DNA of 14,982 nt from Gemmataceae bacterium. GTDB lineage: Bacteria; Planctomycetota; Planctomycetia; Gemmatales; Gemmataceae. The notes beneath the pieces were generated by a model. It was not told the origin of the DNA and searched no databases. It saw nothing but the letters and a program-made list of their open reading frames with translations. Both the position numbers and the translations under genes were made by a program. The stretch is from assembly GCA_020847555.1 (NCBI GenBank), contig JADLBT010000410.1:1-14982 (forward strand), given 5' to 3'. Every line of letters starts with the position of its first letter. Positions within the stretch are counted from its first letter, which is position 1. Of this stretch, positions 1-7,858 are shown one piece after another.

Positions 1-1
1 C

Positions 2-775
2 TTCGGTCTGCAGTCGATGGACGCGGTCGCCACCGTCACCGTCCGTATCGACCGGCATGTGATCGGCTTCCAGCCCCGCGCCGGCCACCCCGTCCCCCTC
101 GTTCCGATCGCCCTGCGCTCGGACAGCTTGACTGAGCCCGCCAGGAGTTCGTGGGAGTATCAGGTCGAGAAGCACGGCGGCACCGACGTCTGGCGCTATG
201 ACCTCTCCCAGCGCCGGCTGGTAGGCGGGCCTGGCGGGCCGGAGAGCGACGGTCTGTTCGAGATGGCCGCGCACCTGGGCACGCCCCAGATGGGCCACGC
301 CCAGGACGTCAATGCGGTCCTCCTCCAGGTCGGCGGTGGGGATTTCCAGCGACTGCTCGAACAGGTGAGGAAGGGGATCTCGGTCGAGGATCTGCAGGCC
401 GGCAGCGGCAAGTTGGCCTTCGCCCCGGACACCAACCGGCTCCTCCTGCCCGGGACGCCGTGGGGTCCTTCCCCGGGCAGTACCGAGGCGCAACAGTTGC
501 AATCGGCGCTGGAAGAGTTACAATCGCGTGGGGAGTGCCGGGTTTGGCCTCTGTACGAGGGCATCGATTCGAGCACGGGTATGCCAGTCATCTCCCGGTT
601 CGTGGCGGCCCGCGTCGCCCAGGTGGTCAGCCCCGGTCGTTGTGGAGGCCTTTCCATCACTCTCCAGCCGTGCATGCTCTCGACCACCACCGCCCTGGTC
701 GATGCATCCGCGCGGGGCGCCGCCGGTGCGGTTCGGGAGAACCGTTACATCTGCAAGGTGCGCATCGTTGAGTGA
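2..775 (+). CDS. TadG/TadE-like Flp pilus assembly protein, C-terminal part (5' end outside window)
   Basis: The reading frame is open from the first bases of the window (codons from position 2, first ATG at 17) and stops at 773-775. The gene therefore probably starts upstream and is partial here. The visible 250 or so residues have no membrane segment and no cysteine-based active site. They read as an extracytoplasmic region rich in beta-strand and loop, with phrases such as VIGFQPRAGHPVPLVPIAL near the start and a short ending NRYICKVRIVE. I associate this kind of sequence with the long C-terminal part of planctomycete TadG-like proteins, which are anchored by an N-terminal TM helix and act with the Flp pilus. 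The assignment rests mainly on position: tadZ, tadA, tadB and tadC follow in order, with only 18 nt to tadZ. The start at 17 cannot be confirmed. An unrelated exported protein remains possible. Confidence 0.55.
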   Translation, partial: FGLQSMDAVATVTVRIDRHVIGFQPRAGHPVPLVPIALRSDSLTEPARSSWEYQVEKHGGTDVWRYDLSQRRLVGGPGGPESDGLFEMAAHLGTPQMGHAQDVNAVLLQVGGGDFQRLLEQVRKGISVEDLQAGSGKLAFAPDTNRLLLPGTPWGPSPGSTEAQQLQSALEELQSRGECRVWPLYEGIDSSTGMPVISRFVAARVAQVVSPGRCGGLSITLQPCMLSTTTALVDASARGAAGAVRENRYICKVRIVE

Positions 776-793
776 TAGCCCAGGTGAATCTCC

Positions 794-1906
794 ATGAGGG
801 TTTTGGTAGCCGCCGACAACTCTGAACTTCGATCCCAGCTCCGCCAGCTGCTGCTCGGCCTGGGGCTCGAATGTGGGGCGGAGGACTGTGTAGCTCTGGC
901 GGACGCCGCGGCCCAGGTTCCGCACGCCGCTCCCAACCTGGTTGTGATCGCCTCCGCCGGCAGCATGGTGGCCGCCCGGTCGGTCATCGAGTCGCTTGCC
1001 GCCGCGTCTGGCCTGCCCGTCCTCGCCGTCGGGCCGGCGGACAACCCGCAGGAAATCCTGCTGACGCTCCGCAGCGGAGCCCGCGAATACGTCGATCAAA
1101 AGCGGCTCCGCGAGGATCTGCCCCTGGCCCTGGAAAAACTCCAGGCCACCGGCGCCGTCCGACTCCGGCGTGGTCGCGTCCTGGCCGTCACCAGCGCGTC
1201 CCCGGGCGGGGGCGTGACAACTGTTGCCACCAACCTCGCCTTCGCCCTGGCCCAGACGTACCCCGGCCGGGTGCTCCTCGCCGAACTTGGGGCCGGCGTC
1301 CCGTCCGTGTCGCTCGTCCTCGATCTGGAGCCGCGCAACGGCGTTGGCGAACTTCTCACCCACGCCGACCGGCTGGACCCGATCATGGTTCGCCAGGCTG
1401 TCGTCGAACACCCGCGTGGGGTCCACGTCCTGGCCCACCCGCCGCAGACCCTCACGGCCGCGGCCTTCCGCCCCGGGGCCATCCGTCAGGCCATCGGGCT
1501 GCTGCGGTCCCTGTACGGGTGCTGCGTCCTGGACCTCGGGCACCAGGCCAGCGACGGCGACCTCGAGGCCATGATCCTCGCCGACGCCGTCGTTGTGGTC
1601 GTCCCGATCGATGTCCCGTCGCTGCGGCTGTGCCGGACGCTCCTCAAGGAGCTGGAGCGGCGCGGGGTGGCGCCGGAGAAGGTGCGGCTGGTCGCTAACC
1701 GTTACGGCCAGCGCCGCCAGCTACCCTGGCGGCGCGTCGAGGAGGTACTGAGCAAGGCGGTGCTGACCTGGATCCCCGACGACCCGGGCACCGTGAACGA
1801 GGCGATCAACAACGGCCGCCCGCTCCTGGAAACGGCCAGTCGGGCCACGATCACCCGCCGCTTCGCCCAGCTGGCCCGCGACCTGGACGGCCAGCCGAAA
1901 AGCTGA
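794..1906 (+). CDS. cpaE: TadZ/CpaE-like pilus localisation ATPase (MinD/ParA-type)
   Basis: This 370-residue protein has the CpaE/TadZ layout. Residues 1-118 form a receiver-like domain without the phospho-acceptor Asp: the beta-3 strand reads PNLVVIASAGS. Residues 128-365 form a MinD/ParA-like P-loop domain. TadZ proteins place the Tad machine at a cell pole and recruit TadA; that role is known for the family and was not tested here. The P-loop region is atypical. The deviant Walker A position reads SASPGGGVTT (134-143), with no signature lysine. The A' strand reads LLAELGAG, with Glu164 where Asp is usual. The Walker B-like VLDLGHQ keeps Asp247. ATP binding may therefore be weak or altered. 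The start is supported by AGGTGA at 782-787, 6 nt before the ATG. The gene lies 18 nt behind the TadG-like gene, so they are probably cotranscribed. A strong stem-loop begins inside its stop codon. Confidence 0.85.
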   Translation: MRVLVAADNSELRSQLRQLLLGLGLECGAEDCVALADAAAQVPHAAPNLVVIASAGSMVAARSVIESLAAASGLPVLAVGPADNPQEILLTLRSGAREYVDQKRLREDLPLALEKLQATGAVRLRRGRVLAVTSASPGGGVTTVATNLAFALAQTYPGRVLLAELGAGVPSVSLVLDLEPRNGVGELLTHADRLDPIMVRQAVVEHPRGVHVLAHPPQTLTAAAFRPGAIRQAIGLLRSLYGCCVLDLGHQASDGDLEAMILADAVVVVVPIDVPSLRLCRTLLKELERRGVAPEKVRLVANRYGQRRQLPWRRVEEVLSKAVLTWIPDDPGTVNEAINNGRPLLETASRATITRRFAQLARDLDGQPKS

Positions 1907-1941
1907 CGGGGCTGCTCGCCCCGAACCGGGGCGGCCCCGTC
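1905..1941 (+). promoter_or_regulatory. Two-tier GC stem-loop overlapping the tadZ stop codon
   Basis: GACGGGGC (1905-1912) pairs perfectly with GCCCCGTC (1934-1941). Inside it CGCCCC (1917-1922) pairs with GGGGCG (1928-1933) around the loop GAACC. A four-base bulge, TGCT, lies on one side only. No T-run follows, so this is not a classical intrinsic terminator. It occupies the 146-nt gap between tadZ and tadA. It could attenuate transcription, stabilise an upstream mRNA 3' end or mark a processing site. The rest of the gap (1942-2038) shows nothing else that I recognise. Confidence 0.5.
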
Positions 1942-2052
1942 CCCCGAACATCTCACGGCGGCCCGGACGCCGCCGCGACCCTGAACTACCCGACCAGACC
2001 TGCGCCCTGCCCCAGCGGGACGCCGCCGAACCCTACCGAAGGGATCAACATC

Positions 2053-3438
2053 GTGGCTTCCGAACCTCAGCCCCCGCACCCGAACGCCCGCTTCGCCCTC
2101 GCCCAGCGCTGTCAGAAAATCAAGGCGGACGTCCACCGCCAGATGGTCGAGATGATCGACCTGTCGCGCATCAGCCACTGGAAACCCGAGCGGCTCCGGC
2201 GGGAAGTTCGCAACCTGGCAATCAAGCTCGCCCAGTCTTCCCCCGAACTGCTCAACGAGGTCGATCGGGAGCGCCTGATCGACGAGATCATGGCCGAGGC
2301 GTTCGGCCTGGGGCCGATCGACGGCCTGATGAAGGATTCGACGGTCAGCGACATCCTCGTCAACGGTCCGCACCAGGTCTACATCGAGCGCAACGGCCGG
2401 CTTGAACCGACCGACCTGCTGTTCGCCGACGACGCCCACCTGATGCAGATCATCCAGCGGATCGCCGCCCGGGTCGGGCGCCGGGCGGACGAGATGTCGC
2501 CGATGGTCGATGCACGCCTGCCGGACGGGTCGCGCGTCAACGCCATCGTCCCGCCGCTGGCGCTCGACGGCCCGATCCTGTCGATTCGCCGCTTTGGGGT
2601 GCGCCTCGGGACCGACGACCTGCTGCAGAACGGCACCATGCCCGCGGAACTGCTGACCGTCCTCAAGGCCGCGATCGAGGCCCGAATCAGCATCCTGATC
2701 TCCGGCGGGACCGGCAGCGGTAAAACGACTCTGCTCAACGCCCTGTCACGCTACATCCCCTCCGACGAGCGCCTGGTCACGATCGAGGACTCGGCCGAGC
2801 TGAAGCTGCAGCAGCCGCACGTCGCCCGACTGGAAACTCGGCCGCCTAACCTGGAGGGGGTCGGCGAGGTCAAGCAGCGCGACCTGGTGCGCAACGCCCT
2901 GCGCATGCGGCCCGACCGAATCATCGTCGGCGAGGTGCGCGGAGCCGAGGCGCTGGACATGCTTCAGGCCATGAACACCGGCCACGAGGGGTCGCTGACC
3001 ACCATCCATGCCAACGACACGCGCGACGCCCTGACCCGGCTGGAGATGATGGTTCTCATGGCCGGGTTCGAGATGCCGGTGCCGGTCATCCGGCAGTACA
3101 TCTCCTCGGCGATCACCATTGTCGTGCAGCTCGCCCGCCTCAAGGGCGGCCGGCGGCGCGTCATGCGCATTTCCGAGATCCTCGGGCTGAAGAACCGCAC
3201 GCGGTACGTCGTGCGCGACGTTTTCGGGTTCCGCCAGACCGGGGTGACGGACGGAGCGGCTGTCGGCGAGTTCTACGCGACCGGGCACGTCCCCCGCTTC
3301 CTGGCGCGCCTCGCCGCGTCGGGGATCGAGTTGCCCGAGGGGCTCTTCCACGAGCGGATCATGGAGTGCGGCGACCAGGGGCCAGTCACTCAGGTCACGG
3401 AACAGGATCTCCTCGGCGCCGGCGCGGCCGGGCGGTAA
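2053..3438 (+). CDS. cpaF: TadA/CpaF secretion ATPase
   Basis: This 461-residue protein is the hexameric type II/IV secretion ATPase that powers Flp pilus assembly from the cytoplasmic side. The N-terminal domain (about 20-200) has the CpaF pattern with conserved [12 protein letters not shown] and [13 protein letters not shown] stretches. The catalytic domain follows. Walker A is GGTGSGKTT (218-226), the Asp box contains TIEDSAEL (243-250), Walker B is VGEVRG with Glu294, and the His box is [13 protein letters not shown] (310-322). All key residues are present, so the ATPase looks active. The start is GTG, chosen because AAGGGA at 2039-2044 lies 8 nt upstream and because the family's N-terminal helix begins soon after. 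Residues beyond about 375 form a family-typical C-terminal tail. tadB follows after 16 nt, which indicates an operon. Confidence 0.95.
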   Translation: MASEPQPPHPNARFALAQRCQKIKADVHRQMVEMIDLSRISHWKPERLRREVRNLAIKLAQSSPELLNEVDRERLIDEIMAEAFGLGPIDGLMKDSTVSDILVNGPHQVYIERNGRLEPTDLLFADDAHLMQIIQRIAARVGRRADEMSPMVDARLPDGSRVNAIVPPLALDGPILSIRRFGVRLGTDDLLQNGTMPAELLTVLKAAIEARISILISGGTGSGKTTLLNALSRYIPSDERLVTIEDSAELKLQQPHVARLETRPPNLEGVGEVKQRDLVRNALRMRPDRIIVGEVRGAEALDMLQAMNTGHEGSLTTIHANDTRDALTRLEMMVLMAGFEMPVPVIRQYISSAITIVVQLARLKGGRRRVMRISEILGLKNRTRYVVRDVFGFRQTGVTDGAAVGEFYATGHVPRFLARLAASGIELPEGLFHERIMECGDQGPVTQVTEQDLLGAGAAGR

Positions 3439-3454
3439 TTTCGCGGAGTCAACG

Positions 3455-4402
3455 ATGAACGGCAACAAGCTAATGCTCGTCGGGATCGGCGCTGCCCTCG
3501 CCTTCCTCACCGTCTTCCTCGTCATCCGGTACTTCCTCGATCGCCGGCGCCAGCACATGGAACACCGGCTGAACGGGGTCAACCCCGAGGACGCCTCCGA
3601 CACGACCATGCTGCTGACCAACGGCAGCGCCAACGGGGAGAAGGATCTCTTCGCGCGGATGGACCACGGGTTCGAGGAAACGATCCGCCAGACTGGCCTG
3701 GACATCAAGCCGGATCAGGCGCTCGGCCTGATCGCCCTGCTGGGCGTCGCCTGCGGGGCGGCCATGTACCTCCTCCGCGAGGAGCTGTGGATGGGGCTGC
3801 TGGGGGTGGCCATCGGCATGGGCATCCCGCTGACCGCGTTCATCGTCATGCGCGGCCGCTATCGCAAGCAGTTGCAGGAGCAACTGCCCGACTCGTTCTA
3901 CCTGCTGGCCCGTTCGGTGCGCGCCGGCCTGACCCTGCCACAGGCGATCGAACTGGCCGGCACGGACGGGGTCAAACCGCTGGCGGACGAGTTCAAGCGC
4001 TGCTCGGCCCAGATTAACCTCGGCATGACCGTCGGCGGCGCGCTCAAGCTGATGGCGGACCGGGTCGGCCTGCTGGATTTCCGGGCTCTCGTCTCGACCG
4101 TGACACTGTATCAGCACACCGGCGGCAACCTCGCTTTGCTGCTCGACCGGCTGGCGGCCGGGGCGCGGGACCGCAACCAGTTCCGGGCCCACTTCCGGTC
4201 GGCAACCGCCCTCGCCCGGGTCGGCGCCGTCGGCATCGGGTCGGCCCTGCCGCTGCTGCTGCTGGGGTACGCCCTGTTTCAGCCGGAGCACATCCAGACG
4301 TTCTTCACGACCGCCGTCGGGTGGGCCATGCTCGGCGTCGCGGTCGGGCTGGAGCTGATCGGGTGCGTGTGGATGTATCAACTGCTGCGCGTGGACTACT
4401 GA
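3455..4402 (+). CDS. tadB: TadB inner-membrane platform protein (T2SSF domain)
   Basis: TadB (315 residues) is one of the two polytopic proteins that form the inner-membrane platform of the Tad secretion machine, working on top of the TadA ATPase. Hydrophobic segments are visible at about 5-27, 88-107, 111-132, 254-274 and 285-309. Between them lies the cytoplasmic T2SSF domain, about 140-245, with the typical beginning QLPDSFYLLARSVRAGLTL and the later HTGGNLALLLDRLA. The length fits the family. The ATG has GGAG at 3445-3448, 6 nt upstream, and begins only 16 nt behind tadA. tadC follows 52 nt later, with a stem-loop between the two. The order tadA-tadB-tadC matches the canonical locus, which is why I call this one TadB and its paralogue TadC. 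Confidence 0.92.
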   Translation: MNGNKLMLVGIGAALAFLTVFLVIRYFLDRRRQHMEHRLNGVNPEDASDTTMLLTNGSANGEKDLFARMDHGFEETIRQTGLDIKPDQALGLIALLGVACGAAMYLLREELWMGLLGVAIGMGIPLTAFIVMRGRYRKQLQEQLPDSFYLLARSVRAGLTLPQAIELAGTDGVKPLADEFKRCSAQINLGMTVGGALKLMADRVGLLDFRALVSTVTLYQHTGGNLALLLDRLAAGARDRNQFRAHFRSATALARVGAVGIGSALPLLLLGYALFQPEHIQTFFTTAVGWAMLGVAVGLELIGCVWMYQLLRVDY

Positions 4403-4411
4403 GAGGCTTCT

Positions 4412-4434
4412 CCGCCGCCCGCGCGGGACGGCGG
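4412..4434 (+). promoter_or_regulatory. Intercistronic stem-loop between tadB and tadC
   Basis: CCGCCG (4412-4417) pairs with CGGCGG (4429-4434). CCC (4418-4420) continues the stem with GGG (4425-4427) around the loop GCGC, leaving a single bulged A at 4428. It starts 9 nt after the tadB stop and ends 6 nt before the likely tadC ribosome binding site (GGGGTG, 4441-4446). There is no T-run. It may block 3' exonucleases or tune the TadB:TadC ratio; this role is inferred. Confidence 0.4.
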
Positions 4435-4454
4435 CATAACGGGGTGCGACGACC

Positions 4455-5468
4455 ATGACCGAGTGGATGTGGATCGGGCTGATTTTCGCAGGCGTGGGGC
4501 TCGTTTCGTTCGTCGCCCTGTACTGGGCCGGGCTCCGACAGCAGCGCGTCGTGGAGCGACTGCGACCCGCGGAGAGTGAGTCCGGGGTTAGCAGCCACCC
4601 GGAACTGGTCCTCGGCCCGATGACCCCGGCCCTGGCGTCCGGGGCTCCGATGACGGCCGGGGATCGGGCAGCGCTCGAAAAGGAGCTGCGCGAGGCCGGA
4701 TTCTACCGGCCGACCGCGTTGATGGAATACTCGGCCATCCGCGCGGTGCTGGTGTTCCTGCCGATCCTGATCGCGCTGGCGGTCGCTCTGCTCGCCGACC
4801 GCCAGCGCATGTCGATGATCCTGATCGGCGGCCTGCTGGTGTCGGCCCTGGGGTTCAGCATTCCGCGCGTGTACGTCTCCTACCTGGCCCGCAAGCGAGC
4901 CCGCGAGATCGAGCGCGGCCTGCCCGTGGCTCTCGATCTGCTGGCCCTCGGCCTGTCTGGCGGCCAGCACATCCTCGCGGCCTTCGCCCGCGTCAGCCAG
5001 GAGTTGCGCCACTCGTACCCCGTCCTTGCCGAGGAGTTCCAAATCGTCCTGCGGCAGGCGGAGCTGCGCAGTCTGCCCCACGCGCTGCAGCAGTTCGCCG
5101 ACCGCGTTGGGGTGGGGGAGGTCCGCAACCTGGCCGTGATCCTCACCCAGGCTGAGCGCCTCGGCACCGATCTCTCAACCGCCCTGCTCGAGTTCTCCAA
5201 CACGTTCCGGTTGGCGCTGCGCACCCGGGCCGACGCCCAGGCGAACCGGGCGAGTTTCTGGATGCTGTTCCCGACCGTGCTCTGTCTGTGGATCCCCGCG
5301 GCCATTGTGCTGGCCGGGCCGGTGTTCTTCGAGTTCAACGAGCGCCGCAGGGAAACGGCACGCATGCTCGAGGAGATCCGGGAAGACATCAAGAAGGCCG
5401 GTCCTGTCCTCCCCTCGTCGTCCACGAACGGCAAGTCGCAGGGCATCGGCACCCCCCCGGTGAAATAG
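4455..5468 (+). CDS. tadC: TadC inner-membrane platform protein (T2SSF domain)
   Basis: TadC (337 residues) is the second polytopic platform protein of the Tad system. Hydrophobic segments lie at about 5-26, 95-114, 119-138 and 268-293. The T2SSF domain spans about 152-290, with the family-like ERGLPVALDLLALGLSGG near its start and TQAERLGTDLSTALLEFS later on. A charged helix (about 295-315) and a Ser/Pro/Gly-rich tail finish the protein. The ATG is supported by GGGGTG at 4441-4446, 8 nt upstream. It follows tadB by 52 nt on the same strand and is the last tad gene in the window. A long terminator-like hairpin begins 61 nt after its stop. No TadD-type TPR lipoprotein gene follows here, so that component, if present, lies elsewhere. 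Confidence 0.92.
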   Translation: MTEWMWIGLIFAGVGLVSFVALYWAGLRQQRVVERLRPAESESGVSSHPELVLGPMTPALASGAPMTAGDRAALEKELREAGFYRPTALMEYSAIRAVLVFLPILIALAVALLADRQRMSMILIGGLLVSALGFSIPRVYVSYLARKRAREIERGLPVALDLLALGLSGGQHILAAFARVSQELRHSYPVLAEEFQIVLRQAELRSLPHALQQFADRVGVGEVRNLAVILTQAERLGTDLSTALLEFSNTFRLALRTRADAQANRASFWMLFPTVLCLWIPAAIVLAGPVFFEFNERRRETARMLEEIREDIKKAGPVLPSSSTNGKSQGIGTPPVK

Positions 5469-5529
5469 CTAGAGCGGCGCGGGACCAGCCCGGAGCACAA
5501 GCGACGGGCGCCTTCAAGACTACCGGCCA

Positions 5530-5588
5530 AAACCCCTCCTTCTCCACTTCCTCCCCGCAACGGAGAGGAGGTGGAGGAGGAGGGGTTT
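5530..5588 (+). terminator. 28-bp-arm hairpin closing the tad operon
   Basis: The arms 5530-5557 and 5561-5588 pair around a 3-nt loop (CAA). There is one mismatch (5554/5564) and two G-T pairs (5541/5577, 5548/5570). The ends are AAACCCC and GGGGTTT, followed by GATCTT. AAAA at the left base would give a T-run on the other strand, so it could work in both directions. It lies after tadC and before the DUF1080 gene. The left arm is almost pure pyrimidine. The arms are longer than usual for an intrinsic terminator, so it may instead be one copy of a dispersed palindromic element. Confidence 0.65.
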
Positions 5589-5675
5589 GATCTTAAAGTC
5601 CTTAAGGAGTTCCGGCTTCCGTTGTGTGTTACTCACGGCGGACGTTACATCAATCCTGGTCCCACGGAGGCACGT

Positions 5676-6452
5676 ATGAACCGTCGCTGCGTTTGGGCGT
5701 TGCTTTCAGCAGGAGCTGTGGCCGTGGTCCTCGCTGCCGCCGCAACCAGCAACTTTTCGCTGGCGGCCGAGGAGAGCAAATGGATCGAACTCTTCAACGG
5801 CAAGGACTTGAAAGGTTGGCGTTTTCAGGAGCCTGTCAAGAACAGCCGGTGGACCGTCGGCACGGCCGCGCTGGACCCTAACGACCCGCGAAAACTCGTC
5901 GTCACCCCTGGCGGCAAGGAGCTGATCAATCCCGTCGAGCCGCAGAAAGTGATCTCGGCCCATGGTCGAGGCGTGGACATCTACAGCGAAGCCAAATTCG
6001 GCGACGCAGTGGTCGAAGTCGAGGTCATGGTGGCCAAGGGGTCGAATTCGGGCATCTATCTCATGGGCGAGTACGAGATCCAGGTCATGGACAACTTCGG
6101 CGATGTCAAGATTGGCCCGAAGGACATGGGCGGGATCTATGGCGTTGCCGCCGCCTCGGTCAACGCCTGCAAGGCGCCAGGCCAATGGCAGAAGTACGTC
6201 ATCGAGTATCGTGCGCCGAAGTTCGACGCCCAGGGCAACAAAACGGCCAACGCTCGGATTGTCAAGGTCACGCTCAACGGCAAGGTAATCCATGAAAACG
6301 TGGAACTGCCGCACGCGCTCAACGGCGGACTCAGTACCGGCGGCAAGAATATCCGCGGCAAGGAAGTACCCACCGGCCCGATCTTGTTCCAGGGCAACCA
6401 CGGCCCAGTCGCCTATCGGAACATCAGGATCAAGCCCTTGTCGGCAAAATGA
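5676..6452 (+). CDS. Secreted DUF1080 protein (3-keto-disaccharide hydrolase type)
   Basis: This 258-residue protein is a single DUF1080 domain behind a signal peptide. The signal has MNRRC, a hydrophobic core at about 7-24, and likely cleavage near Ala30-Ala31. No lipobox is visible. The DUF1080 landmarks appear in order: IELFNGKDLKGW (38-48), the central GSNSGIYLMGEYEIQVMD (122-139), MGGIYG (151-156), PGQWQKYVIEYRAP and the ending GPILFQGNHGPVAYRNI (234-250). The fold is a LamG-like beta-sandwich, and characterised relatives hydrolyse 3-keto-glycosides. The true substrate is unknown, and planctomycetes often carry many paralogues. The ATG at 5676 is chosen over upstream in-frame codons because GGAGG at 5666-5670 lies 5 nt before it and the signal peptide starts there. 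Its codons look less GC-rich than those of the tad genes. No functional link to the Tad locus is evident. Confidence 0.88.
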   Translation: MNRRCVWALLSAGAVAVVLAAAATSNFSLAAEESKWIELFNGKDLKGWRFQEPVKNSRWTVGTAALDPNDPRKLVVTPGGKELINPVEPQKVISAHGRGVDIYSEAKFGDAVVEVEVMVAKGSNSGIYLMGEYEIQVMDNFGDVKIGPKDMGGIYGVAAASVNACKAPGQWQKYVIEYRAPKFDAQGNKTANARIVKVTLNGKVIHENVELPHALNGGLSTGGKNIRGKEVPTGPILFQGNHGPVAYRNIRIKPLSAK

Positions 6453-6566
6453 CGTCGCGCGCGGATGAGCATGCGCCGCTTGTCGGCCGCTGCTCCGAAA
6501 TGAGGCGTGGATGGGGCGGGTAGGTGGTACTGGTATCGAGCAAAAAACAGGGCCAGTTTCGAGCGG

Positions 6567-6641
6567 AAAACCCGACCGGGGCTGCCTTTCGGTTTCTCCG
6601 CGGCGTGAGGCGCCGGGAGGCGGCCCCGGTGGATGAGTTTT
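6567..6641 (+). promoter_or_regulatory. Long stem-loop between the two secreted-protein genes
   Basis: Positions 6575-6593 pair continuously with 6612-6630 (19 bp). The first eight pairs, ACCGGGGC with GCCCCGGT, are perfect, and there are several G-T pairs further in. AAAAC (6567-6571) can also pair with GTTTT (6637-6641) across an internal loop, giving a T-run on the 3' side. It sits in the 259-nt gap between the DUF1080 gene (stop 6452) and the next start (6712). It may be a terminator for the first gene or a structured leader for the second. Nothing else was recognised in the gap. Confidence 0.5.
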
Positions 6642-6711
6642 GCGTTCGACGGCATCAGATCGCCACCCGGCCGCGTGGGCTCTCCGCATCTTTAATCCGG
6701 AGGACGCAAGA

Positions 6712-7842
6712 GTGCGACTCTTCAAAGCTGCTGGCGTGTGGCTGCCTCTCGCGGTGCTGCTCGCATTGACCGGGTCTGCGACGGTGCTGGCCCAATCGCC
6801 CAGGGACGCCGACTGGGTCCGCATCACCGAGGACGAACGGGCCATCAAGATCGAGACCGACAAGCTCGAAGCCGTCATTCCCAAAAAAGACCCCAGGCAC
6901 TGGATGACCGGCATCGCGAAGCATTCGTTCCTCGATAAGACCACGGGCTTCCGCGAGATCGGCGACGGCCTGATGGTCGTTGACTGGTTAATGGAAGCGG
7001 GCAGCGACAAGGCCTACGGTGATAAGGTGTTCGCCAAGGACGGCCACGGTCTCGGCCGCTATGTGTGGTTCGAGAACGAGATGGACGCCAGCCGCCGCGC
7101 ATACGCCCTGCTGGCCCACGGCAGCAGCCACCGCAAGCGCATGGTCGAGGGGCCGCAACTGTGTCACCGGATGAAGCCCGTGCGGCCTGAAGTCCTCCGC
7201 GGGAAGGACTTCGTCGCGGTGCGAACGACCTGCAAGTTCGAGTACGCGGCACCGGGGCGCAAGCCCGGCTCACAGTGGACGCAACTGATCGTTTTTCCGA
7301 GAGGGGAACGCTATTTCGTGCTGATGGACAGGATCGACAGCATCAACGATTCCGACGAGATGTTCCTCCGCAACGACACGCCCGGCTGCGTCCGCCACGA
7401 GAAGGGGGACACGTTCAGCGAGTTGTACCTGAGCTACCTCAGCGGGCCGAAGGGCGTGCGCATCCCCGCGAAGGAATTCTTCGAGCCGTTCCCGCCCGAT
7501 CTGAAGTTCGGCTACCGCCGCGACACACACAGGACACCCGATCGCTTCATCCGGGCGTATCACCTGCGCGACAAGAAGTCGGGCAAGGACGGTCCGTGGC
7601 TCGCCGGACTGACGCTCGAACCGTCGGTGGTGTACGAGGCGTGGGCCAGCCAGAGGCCCGGCGGGATTATCGTCATGATCGAGGAAATTCACGGCAAGCC
7701 CGTGAAGGCTGGCGAGTCGTTCAGCGCGGCTCATGTCGTGGGGTTCTTCGACAGCATTGAAGAGATGCACAAGGTCAACGACCGCTACAAGGGTCACACC
7801 GCCCTGACTGCTGACAAATCAGGGTGGCGATTGGTGAAATAG
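6712..7842 (+). CDS. Secreted planctomycete-type protein of unknown function
   Basis: I cannot assign a named family to this 376-residue protein. From the GTG at 6712 it begins with an export signal: MRLFKAAG, a hydrophobic core at about 9-26, and likely cleavage after VLAQ. The mature part is rich in predicted beta-strands and aromatic or charged patches. Examples are WVRITEDERAIKIETDKLEA near its start, the middle QLIVFPRGERYFVLMDRI, NDSDEMFLRNDTPG, and SFSAAHVVGFFDSIEEMH near the end. I recall similar exported proteins from planctomycete genomes without a known activity. A beta-sandwich or carbohydrate-associated role next to a DUF1080 protein is only inference. The start is chosen over the longer frame to 6640 (TTG) because GGAGGA at 6699-6704 lies 7 nt before the GTG and the signal peptide begins there. 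A large stem-loop follows the stop closely. Confidence 0.75.
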   Translation: MRLFKAAGVWLPLAVLLALTGSATVLAQSPRDADWVRITEDERAIKIETDKLEAVIPKKDPRHWMTGIAKHSFLDKTTGFREIGDGLMVVDWLMEAGSDKAYGDKVFAKDGHGLGRYVWFENEMDASRRAYALLAHGSSHRKRMVEGPQLCHRMKPVRPEVLRGKDFVAVRTTCKFEYAAPGRKPGSQWTQLIVFPRGERYFVLMDRIDSINDSDEMFLRNDTPGCVRHEKGDTFSELYLSYLSGPKGVRIPAKEFFEPFPPDLKFGYRRDTHRTPDRFIRAYHLRDKKSGKDGPWLAGLTLEPSVVYEAWASQRPGGIIVMIEEIHGKPVKAGESFSAAHVVGFFDSIEEMHKVNDRYKGHTALTADKSGWRLVK

Positions 7843-7858
7843 ACCCCGACCCGGCGCT

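Noticed and set aside
518..1543. A 341-codon minus-strand open frame across tadZ
   Set aside because: It is low-complexity Gly/Arg/Asp-rich antisense of a well-supported gene.
5622..5650. TTGTGT - 17 nt - TTACAT as a promoter for the DUF1080 gene
   Set aside because: Only half of the consensus bases match in each box; too weak to call without transcription data.
6640..6711. Longer start (TTG) for the secreted unknown protein
   Set aside because: It would bury the signal peptide behind 24 residues. GGAGGA sits correctly before the GTG at 6712.
5706..7010. A 434-codon minus-strand open frame across the DUF1080 gene and the following gap
   Set aside because: It opposes a clear DUF1080 domain and a signal-peptide gene, and I see no domain or ribosome binding site for it.
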